Below, in pieces: positions 1 to 6,600 of a stretch of 11,443 bases of DNA. Source of the DNA: an uncultured Lachnospiraceae bacterium (lineage in GTDB: Bacteria; Bacillota; Clostridia; Lachnospirales; Lachnospiraceae). The notes under the pieces were generated by a model. It was not told where the DNA came from, did not search any database, and was given only the letters and a program-made list of their open reading frames with translations. Each line of letters starts with the position of its first letter. Position 1 is the first letter of the stretch. A program made the translations under genes and the position numbers. Location of the stretch: NCBI GenBank assembly GCA_902803635.1, contig CADCQU010000082.1, forward strand, positions 1-11,443. Reading direction: 5' to 3'.

Positions 1-152
1 GCATATCTTTTCGAACAGTGAAGAAAAACAATATTTTTAACAAAAGACTATATATCTTTTTTACTTTTTAATGTTTTTTATAACCTTCTTCGAATCCACC
101 AGAACGATAAATTGCAAGAATTCAGCTAAAAATCCCTGTCCCCTATTGCTTC
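1..152. other. AT-rich intergenic stretch, no gene seen
   Basis: The first ~90 bases are strikingly AT-rich compared with the rest of the window, with many T-runs. No open frame with a ribosome binding site was found on either strand. A weak AT-only stem (AAAAGA at 42-47 against TCTTTT at 55-60, followed by more T) could act as a plus-strand terminator for something to the left, but it is too weak to call. The stretch lies just downstream of the first DUF3592 gene and may contain the 3' end of its transcript. Confidence 0.4.
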
Positions 153-584
153 TCATTTATTAAACATGGTCAGCAAAAAGCATCCGACTCCGACGACGAC
201 AAATGCAGCTCCTGCGAGGATGATGGTGAGGTTGTCTCTTGGGACAAAAATCTGCTCCGGATTGTCAGGGTTATAGCAAATCTCAACCTGCTCGCCAATC
301 TGGTATTTGCATCTACTGCGGCCAACGCCGTTCCCTCCTTCCATGAGGGAGCCGTCCGGAAGGCGGAATTGAAAGACGGGAATATAGACCGTGGAAATGG
401 TCGTGCCGGTATCCGGGTCGCTATCTACGTGCTCCTCCTCCAAAATGCGCGTCACGCGGGCCGTCACCCGCGACGTGCATTTGCCGCGCAGCCGAAAATG
501 GTTCAGGAGCAATGCGCAGCCCCCGGCAAAGAGCAACGCGCTCACCAGATATCCCAACCAGTTACCAGCCTCAAAATTTAACAT
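153..584 (-). CDS. DUF3592-family small membrane protein (intact copy)
   Basis: A 143-residue protein with the DUF3592 layout. A first transmembrane helix lies at about residues 8-28, followed by a beta-rich extramembrane part (about 38-112) and a second helix at about 119-140. The hallmark segment near residues 93-110 is visible: a Gly-Glu-x-Val turn, then Ile-Cys-Tyr-Asn-Pro-Asp-Asn-Pro-Glu, as in other members whose loop ends in Y-x-P-x-N-P. The ATG at 584 has an excellent ribosome binding site (AGGAGG, 5-nt spacer). Function of the family is unknown; members are small double-spanning proteins of Gram-positive bacteria. The adjacent upstream gene is a paralogue, so this is a tandem pair. 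Family assignment is by recognition of the layout and motif; no biochemical role can be inferred. Confidence 0.85.
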   Translation of the reverse strand: MLNFEAGNWLGYLVSALLFAGGCALLLNHFRLRGKCTSRVTARVTRILEEEHVDSDPDTGTTISTVYIPVFQFRLPDGSLMEGGNGVGRSRCKYQIGEQVEICYNPDNPEQIFVPRDNLTIILAGAAFVVVGVGCFLLTMFNK

Positions 585-696
585 CGCAACCTCCTGTCAA
601 AACTCCTGTCATCAGGGATTGAATCTGTGAAATTACAGCAACTAGCAGTATCGCGCCAATTGCTACAAAAACATCTCTAACTTCTATTCCTTCATG
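571..696 (-). pseudogene. Detached C-terminal helix of the second DUF3592 gene, after an in-frame TAA
   Basis: Reading on in the same frame past the TAA at 697-699 gives 42 further codons before a TGA at 571-573. They begin HEGIEVRDVFVAIGAILLV, a hydrophobic helix at the place where the intact neighbour has its second transmembrane helix. With the stop counted as one codon, the joined reading is 147 codons long, against 143 residues for the intact paralogue. This strongly suggests that one nonsense change split the gene. The joined frame would overlap the ATG of the downstream gene by 14 nt, as is common for coupled genes. The alternative, that the TAA is natural and the helix has been free to decay, is less likely because the frame is still clean. 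Confidence 0.6.
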
Positions 697-1011
697 TTAT
701 TTGTTTTCAAGATGTAAATCATAGGAGATGTCAATCTCTTCTCCCGGCTGAAACGGTGTTATCTTTTTATTCCGCTCCTTGATACGGCTGCTTTCCGGAA
801 GAGAAAATTGAAATTCTGCCGTATAGGCATCGTAAAAGCGTTTTTTCCCATTCTCATCTGTTTTTTCTTGCTGCTCGATTTTTGTAATACGTGCCTTAGT
901 GTTTTTTCTTGATTTTTCCTTATTAGACGAAGAGCCTGTACATGCTATTACCACAATGATAATAAAAATAAAAAAAACAAGAATATAAGCCATAGTTTCT
1001 GAAGTTTGCAT
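697..1011 (-). CDS. DUF3592-like membrane protein, truncated by an in-frame stop
   Basis: A 104-residue product with an N-terminal transmembrane helix (about residues 7-25), a Lys/Arg-rich stretch, and the extramembrane part of a DUF3592 protein. It resembles the neighbour: EFQFSLPESS here against VFQFRLPDGS there, and PGEEIDISYD against IGEQVEICYN. It stops at the loop where the family normally reads Y-x-P-x-N-P and continues to a second helix. The rest of the gene is present in frame after the TAA (571-696). The ATG at 1011 follows a GAGAGGGG ribosome binding site. Codons are richer in A and T than in the flanking genes, suggesting either recent arrival or decay. The truncated form may be non-functional or a single-helix variant; sequence alone does not decide. 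Confidence 0.65.
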   Translation of the reverse strand: MQTSETMAYILVFFIFIIIVVIACTGSSSNKEKSRKNTKARITKIEQQEKTDENGKKRFYDAYTAEFQFSLPESSRIKERNKKITPFQPGEEIDISYDLHLENK

Positions 1012-1050
1012 AGTTTCCCCTCTCTATTCTTTCAATCATTTACCCTGCTA

Positions 1051-1091
1051 TTCCCATCGCCCCGAGGGCGATCCCATTCTGGGATATCAAC
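1051..1091 (+). repeat. Decayed fragment of the interspersed element
   Basis: The stretch around CATCGCCCCGAGGGCGAT and the following ATTCTGGGATATC aligns with the inner part of the full element copy at about 9327-9363 (CATCGCCGAAGGCGAT, then ATTCAGGGATATC) in the same orientation, with a few substitutions and small indels. The terminal GTCATTCTGAG-type ends are not recognisable here. It lies between the rhodanese lipoprotein and the truncated DUF3592 gene, and is read as a degraded remnant. The short hairpin GATCCCA/TGGGAT falls inside it. Confidence 0.5.
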
Positions 1092-1102
1092 GACTTAGCG
1101 TG

Positions 1103-1131
1103 CAGAAAAACATCCCGTGAACGTTTTTCTG
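1103..1131 (-). terminator. Candidate terminator of the rhodanese lipoprotein gene
   Basis: A perfect 9-bp stem (CAGAAAAAC at 1103-1111 with GTTTTTCTG at 1123-1131) and an 11-nt loop lie about 50 bases downstream of the lipoprotein stop codon. On the minus strand the 3' arm carries five T residues, so it has the A-tract/T-tract form of a symmetric terminator. The stem is AT-rich and the T-run is inside it, so efficiency is uncertain. Confidence 0.45.
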
Positions 1132-1183
1132 TATGCGTCCCATAACTCTATTTCTTTGTGGTACATAAACATCGCATGAAAAT

Positions 1184-2146
1184 TTACTCGCTATACACCA
1201 ACTGGAATTCGGCGGTGACCCCGCTCTTGGTGATGCGGTACTCTCCGTAATCGAGATGGAGGAGGGAAATGTCGCAGGCCTCCTCCGCCGTGCTCCGCGG
1301 CGGAATTTCTCGGGCAATCTCGATGAACGACAGCTCGTCCATCCCCGGAACCATCCTCCATTCGCCGCCCTCCTTATATTCGAGCCAGAACGCCGGGGAC
1401 GTGTACCGCTCCTCTTTGGCATTGTTGACAAATGTGACCGTGAGCGTTTCTTTGGGGACAAAGCCTGTCACCTTCATCGAAAGCCCATCAGTCTCGCCGG
1501 GTGTCGAGCCGTCCAGCATTAAAATCGGCTGTATGCGTTCAGCCATTGAATCTTCCCACGAAGTATCTTTTCCCATACTATCTGTCCCATCCTTTCCGGA
1601 TTCATCCCCGCTCATCGTGCCGGAGCTGCTTGCCGCAGAGGCATCCACCTCCGTCCCCTCCACGGGGCCTGTCCACTCCTTCATCCCGGCAAATTTCACA
1701 AGGTCCGTGTAGCCCATGTCGTGGAGCTTCACCGCCAGATAGTAGCTAAGGCCGCCTCCCCCGCAGTAGAGGAAAATGCGCTGGTTCTTGTCCGGAAGCT
1801 CCGCTGGGGGCGCGTCGCTCACGGTTTCATCCGGAATATTGATGGAACCTGGGATATGTTTTTTCGCGAAGTCCTCGGCCGGGCGGGCGTCCACCAGGAT
1901 GTAGCCCGTCTCCTCCGCGAGCATCTTCGCGGCCTCCTCCGTCGAGACCTGCAAAATGCCCGGAACCGGCGTCGGCGTGGCTTCCGGAGTGGAGGAAAGG
2001 GACGAGTCCGAACTTACGGAGGAAGAAGAAGTGGAGCTCTCCACAGCCGTCCCCGAAGCTCCTGTGGAAGAACTTCCCGCCGCCCCGCAGCTTGAGAGAA
2101 AAACCGTGGCCGCAGTCAGTATCGTTAGAAAAACCCTTTTTCTCAT
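1184..2146 (-). CDS. Rhodanese-domain lipoprotein with C-terminal Ig-like domain
   Basis: A 320-residue exported protein. Residues 1-19 form a lipoprotein signal peptide with lipobox LSSC; Cys20 would be lipidated and anchored to the outer face of the membrane. A Ser/Thr/Ala-rich linker (about 21-62) is followed by a rhodanese domain (about 64-165) with the usual features: ILVDARPAEDF, the HIPGSINIP turn, and the active-site loop IFLYCGGGGLS with Cys128. The basic residue normally found in the loop (C-x-x-G-x-R) is absent. A second low-complexity linker (about 166-200) leads to a beta-rich C-terminal domain (about 203-320) ending in a GEYRITK strand, like the bacterial Ig-like domains (Big_14 type) often found on Clostridia lipoproteins. 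Such proteins may transfer sulfur or bind a thiol or persulfide substrate; the exact role is unknown. ATG at 2146 follows GGAGG with a 5-nt spacer. It is flanked by repeat elements, so is probably its own transcription unit. Confidence 0.82.
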   Translation of the reverse strand: MRKRVFLTILTAATVFLSSCGAAGSSSTGASGTAVESSTSSSSVSSDSSLSSTPEATPTPVPGILQVSTEEAAKMLAEETGYILVDARPAEDFAKKHIPGSINIPDETVSDAPPAELPDKNQRIFLYCGGGGLSYYLAVKLHDMGYTDLVKFAGMKEWTGPVEGTEVDASAASSSGTMSGDESGKDGTDSMGKDTSWEDSMAERIQPILMLDGSTPGETDGLSMKVTGFVPKETLTVTFVNNAKEERYTSPAFWLEYKEGGEWRMVPGMDELSFIEIAREIPPRSTAEEACDISLLHLDYGEYRITKSGVTAEFQLVYSE

Positions 2147-2200
2147 CTTATCCTCCGTTACAATTTAGCCATTTTGAAAATTCTGTTTTGCTCCATGCTT

Positions 2201-2336
2201 GTCATTCTGAGGTGCGCGCCCTTCGGACATCCCAGAATCTAATCGCCTTCGGCGATGAGGGATGAGGAAAAGCACCGAAGAATCCCGTCAACTTTGCGAA
2301 AAACCTTACGAGATTCTTCGCTTCGCTCAGAATGAC
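2201..2336 (-). repeat. Interspersed inverted-repeat element, copy A (136 bp)
   Basis: The element is bounded by GTCATTCTGAG on the left and its exact complement CTCAGAATGAC on the right. It contains the inner palindrome ATCGCCTTCGGCGAT and the arm CTTCGCTTCGCTCAGAATG. Its reverse complement matches copy C (9253-9388) along nearly its whole length, so the two copies are in opposite orientations. There is no coding capacity. It fills the gap between glf and the lipoprotein gene and ends 8 bp from the glf stop codon. The form is that of a small non-autonomous transposable element (MITE-like) or a REP-type palindrome; no transposase is present in the window. As RNA it could fold into a long hairpin and limit transcription between the genes. 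Confidence 0.8.
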
Positions 2337-2344
2337 AGCCCCTC

Positions 2345-3469
2345 TCACCCCAGCTCCGCCTCGGCCCGTGCAAGTGAGGCGGCGATGACGGCATCCATGT
2401 CGTAGTACTTGTACTCGCCAAGGCGACCGCCGAAGATGACCTTCTCCTCCTTCGCGGCCAGCTCCTTGTAGGCCGCATAAAGCTTTCCGTTCTTCTCGTC
2501 GTTTACGGGGTAGTAGGGCTCGTCGCCGAGCTTCCACTCCGAGCTGTACTCACGGCTGATGACGGTCTTCGGAAGGTCGTTCCCCTCCTCGTCCTTCCCA
2601 AACTCGAACCATTTGTGTTCGATAATGCGCGTCCACGGGGTTTCCGCATCCGTATAGTTTACGGCCGCATTTCCCTGGAAATTCGGGATATCGAGCGTCT
2701 CGTTCTCGAAGCGCACGGAACGGTATTCGAGCGGACCGAGCGCGTAGCCGAAGAACTCGTCAATCGGGCCGGTGAAGACGACCTTCTCGCACAGAGCATC
2801 CAGTTCCGCGCGATTTTTGAGATAATCAATCCCAAGCCGCACTTCGATATCTCCAAGGATATTCTCCACCAGCTTCGTATATCCCCCCACCGGAATTCCC
2901 TGGTAGAGGGCATTGAAATAATTGTTGTCAAAGGTCAGCCGCACGGGGAGGCGCTTGATGATGAACGCCGGCAGCTCCGTGCAGGGCCGCCCCCACTGCT
3001 TCTGGGTGTAGCCCTTGATGAGCTTCTCGTAAATGTCCGTGCCGACGAGTGAGATGGCCTGCTCCTCCAGGTTCCGCGGCTCGGTGATGCCCGCCTCCTT
3101 CCGCTGCTCCGCAATCTTCGCGGCGGCCTCGGCCGGGGTCACGACGCCCCACATCTTATTAAAGGTGTACATGTTGAACGGCAGGGAGTACAGCTCGCCC
3201 TTGTAATTCGCCACCGGAGAGTTCGTGAAACGATTGAACGTCGCGAACCGCGTCACATAATCCCAGACCTTTTTGTCATTTGTGTGGAAAATGTGCGCTC
3301 CGTAGATATGTACGTTAATCCCTTCCACCTTCTTTGTGTACACATTTCCCGCGACATGCGGCCGGCGGTCCACCACCAGCACCTTCTTGCCTGCATTTGC
3401 CGCCTCCCGCGCAAACACCGCCCCAAAAAGCCCCGCGCCAACAACTAAATAATCATATGTTCCCATCAT
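2345..3469 (-). CDS. glf: UDP-galactopyranose mutase
   Basis: A 374-residue flavoenzyme that interconverts UDP-galactopyranose and UDP-galactofuranose, supplying galactofuranose for surface polysaccharides; cytosolic. Seen in the sequence: the FAD-binding start VVGAGLFGAVFAREAA (about residues 9-24), the acidic end of the second strand VVDRR, the GNVYT segment, the conserved HIYGAHIFHTND block with its His near the flavin (about 54-65), the substrate-region motifs NMYTFNKMWGV and GYTQKQWG (about 153-160), IIKRLPVR (about 170-177), FTGPIDEFFGY (about 232-242), the Arg in PWTRIIEHKWFE (about 278-289), and the C-terminal flavin motif GGRLGEYKYYDMD (about 347-359). Length is normal for the bacterial family (about 370). 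Two ATG codons lie in tandem; the first, at 3469, has AAAGGA with a 5-nt spacer. No glycosyltransferase or other galactofuranose gene lies beside it, so it appears to stand alone between repeat elements. Confidence 0.97.
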   Translation of the reverse strand: MMGTYDYLVVGAGLFGAVFAREAANAGKKVLVVDRRPHVAGNVYTKKVEGINVHIYGAHIFHTNDKKVWDYVTRFATFNRFTNSPVANYKGELYSLPFNMYTFNKMWGVVTPAEAAAKIAEQRKEAGITEPRNLEEQAISLVGTDIYEKLIKGYTQKQWGRPCTELPAFIIKRLPVRLTFDNNYFNALYQGIPVGGYTKLVENILGDIEVRLGIDYLKNRAELDALCEKVVFTGPIDEFFGYALGPLEYRSVRFENETLDIPNFQGNAAVNYTDAETPWTRIIEHKWFEFGKDEEGNDLPKTVISREYSSEWKLGDEPYYPVNDEKNGKLYAAYKELAAKEEKVIFGGRLGEYKYYDMDAVIAASLARAEAELG

Positions 3470-3490
3470 CTATATCCTTTCTTTATCTAA

Positions 3491-3658
3491 AGTTACTGTT
3501 CAGCTGACTTCTTGTCAGTTGTCATTCTGAGGAGCGAAGCGACGAAGAATCCCGTCAACGATAGCGAAAACTTACGGGATCCTTCGCTTCGCTCAGGATG
3601 ACACGCCCTTTATGATGCAAAATTGACCTTTTTCAGTGGGGGCTGCTAAACAGTAACT
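3491..3658. repeat. Outer inverted repeat enclosing element copy B
   Basis: AGTTACTGTTCAGC at 3491-3504 is matched 13 of 14 by the complement of GCTAAACAGTAACT at 3645-3658. The pair encloses the shorter element B almost symmetrically. A related motif, CCTGAACAGTAAC (9405-9417), lies outside the right end of copy C, and a split version (TGTTACT, then GTTCAGG) lies outside its left end. These ends therefore travel with the element, suggesting a larger composite or nested repeat. Nothing in it codes for protein. A small hairpin (CTGAC/GTCAG, 3504-3518) lies just inside the left end, upstream of the glf start. Confidence 0.55.
3521..3602. repeat. Interspersed inverted-repeat element, short copy B (82 bp)
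   Basis: It begins GTCATTCTGAGGAGCGAAGC and ends CTTCGCTTCGCTCAGGATGAC, the same terminal arms as copy A. It lacks most of the inner part (including the ATCGCC palindrome), so is an internal-deletion or minimal version. The arms pair over a long stretch, giving a strong potential hairpin between the giant c-di-GMP gene and glf on the transcript. No open frame is supported. Confidence 0.78.
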
Positions 3659-3670
3659 ATCTAAAAGCTA

Positions 3671-6600
3671 TCAGCTTTCCTCCTCTATCCCCTCATGAAA
3701 CTCCACGAGTTCCCCGTGGCATTTCGCCTTGGATTCTTCATCTGCATAACCAAGGCAGGCGTACACCGTCTGGGAATCGATGCCGGGGTCTTCCACCCGC
3801 AGTGCCCCGGCGTGCAGCTCGAGCACGAGCTTCCTGTCATCCACCTGCAAGCCCTCCTGCAGGAACGCGCGGTAGTCGTCATATCCCTTCTGCAGCTCCG
3901 CGACGGGCAGCGTGTTGCTAATCACCGCGAACTTCGTCCCGTCCATCCGGTAGAGATGCCCCATCTCCCCCGTCCGCGCAAGCGCTTCCCGCGCATGGAC
4001 CTGCAGCACGCGGTTTCCGAAATGATAGCCGTACTTCTCGTTAATCTCGGAGAAACGGCTGATCCCGAAGAGGACCACGCTGAAGCTGGTGTTCCTCTTA
4101 ATGTAGCTGTCCACATCCTCGAAAAAGCCATACTGGTTGTGCAGCCCGGTCAGCGGGTCAATATGCCCGAGCAGGTTGTGGTTGCGGATGTTGCCGACAA
4201 AATAGTCCGGCTCGCCGGAAGGATCCCGGATCACGATGCCGCGGCAGGTTAATACATCATATTCCCCCGTGGGACGCTGCGCCCGGTACTGCATATCGTG
4301 TCCTGCGGCATTTCCTGCAAATATCTCGTCGATGCCTTTGTGGTAGGCCGCCCGGTCTTCCGGATGGATATGGTTCTCCCAGACATCGCCCGCGCCGTAC
4401 ATATACTCGGCCGGCAGCCCGTAGATATCCACTGCATTTTTCGACCAACGCGAAAAGTCATATTTCATGTCGCAGAGGAACACGTAGGTACCGTCCGAGA
4501 CCATCTCGAAGGCCTTGTACAGGGCCTCCAGCATAATCCGCCTCTCCTCGGTGATGATCCGGAGATTTGCCTTCTCCTTGAGGGAATGGCTTTCCTGGAC
4601 CAGCTTCATCTCCTTTAAGCGGATTTTATCCTCGTACATCCGGCTGTCGGCGCGATTAAAAACGTCCACGACATGCCGGTCCTCGCCGCGTCGGAATTTC
4701 GAAATTCCCGAGGCCACGATCGGCCCCTCGCCGATGCGCGTATTCTCCTCCACCTGCCTTTGGAGGCTCCCGACCAGATACTTCCGGTCCTCGTAATCCC
4801 CGTCCATCAGGACCACGACAAATTCATCCCCGCCGATGCGGAACACCGGGCTGTGCTGGAAGATACGGCAAATGAGCATGCAGGCGGCTTTGATGTATTC
4901 GTCTCCCGCCTTGTGTCCCTTGGTATCATTGATGACCTTGAGGCCGTTGATATCACAGACCACGATGCCAAATGGCTGCCCGTCGCCGTCGATCTCCTCC
5001 TGCAGCCTCCTCTCCATCTCACGGTAGGCCGTCTTGTTCTTCGTGTGCGTCAGCTCATCCCTCCGGGCCATTTCATTTGCCAACTTGAGTTCCGACAAAT
5101 GCTCCTGCTCCCGGCGGACATTTTCCTCCCGATTTTCCACGCAAATGATGAAATGGCTGTGGTCGGAGGAATAGGTCACGGACATGCGCGTAAACTGGGT
5201 CTGCCCGTCGGCAAGGAGCATCCGGTAATCCTCGGTGAGCTGCCGTCTTGCGTCGAGCTGGGAGATCAGGTTGTCCCGGTCAAGGAAAAGCTTGATCCTC
5301 TCCAGGTCCTCGGGAAAGATCAGCCTGTCCGCGTTTTTCCTGGCCGTCCCGAAGAAATCATCCCCCTCCTCCTGGACTTTCATCTCGCCGGATAATCTTT
5401 TCGCGGAAAGCTCGACGTAATGCGTCGTCTCGGAGTCGATATAGTAGATCATGTCATAATGGTCCGCCAGCCTCTCCGCAATCTGCGTGAAGGTCACGCT
5501 CCTCTTCTGGCTCTCTTTCAGGGCCAGCTCCGTCTGGATCTCCAGTTCGATATTCTTAATACAGACAATGATGTGCTTCCCATCCCGGGCCAGAAGCTCC
5601 GTATGGCGGATGTGCCGGACCTCTCCATTCACCACCAGGCGCCAGTTCATGGAGAAGGAATGCCCGTTCTTTAAATTGTCCAGCATCACGTCCTTATAAT
5701 GCAGGCTCATGACGATTTCCTGATCCTCCGGATGCACATATTTCCGGATGCTCCTTCTGCTCTCCGCGAAAAAGTCATTTCCGGTCGCCGGCACGTTCAG
5801 CTTTTTGTATTCATTTGTCGAAGAAATTTCAACATACGTGTCGGTTTCGATATCGATATAATACAGCGTGTCATACTGCTCGGCGAGGCTTGCGGTAATC
5901 TGGTCGTAAACATCCTTCTGCCGGGCAATCTCCCGGTCCATCTCCCGCTGCCGGTATTCCGCGTCAATATCGTTGAGGCCGACGACAAGCCGGAGGCCTT
6001 CCTCCTCCTCCACCAGGACGGCATTCATCTGGACATAGAGGGGCTTTCCATTCAGGAGGACGCGGTAAATGAAGGTGAAGCTTCCATTTTTCTCTATTTC
6101 CGCCAGAATGCTCTCCATGGTGACTCTGGAAAGCAGTCGTTCCAAATCATCCGGGTAGGTGTAGGCCTTGGACGCTTTCCGTACGGCGGCAAAGAAGTCC
6201 TCCCCTTCCTTGGCCTGTGCGAAGCACTTCTCATACTCCTCCGTCGAGCTGAATTCCCGGTAATGGCCGCTCTCCGGGTCGATTACGTACACGCAGATAA
6301 AGTTCCCCGTGAGCTCATGGAGGCGGGCGTAAATGGCACTGTCATTTTTCGCCTCCTCGTAGGCCTTCTTCGTCCTGTCCCGCTCCTGCCGGATTCGGAA
6401 CGCCTCCGTCACGTCCTGGCACAGGCCAAGGAGGCACTGCCGGCCGGAGCTGTCGATGAATTTGAGCTTGGTCGTCTGAAAATGCTTCTCGCCCCCAGCG
6501 GCATCCCGCACGTCCTCGAAAAATACATAGGGCTCGTCCATGCCGAGGGCCTTTTTGTCGTCCTCCACAAAATGCGCCGCCGTCTCGTGGTCAAAAATGT

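Noticed and set aside
3664..3678. AAAGCT/AGCTTT stem at the stop codon of the giant gene as terminator
   Set aside because: Only 6 bp with a 3-nt loop overlapping the stop codon and no T-run; too weak.
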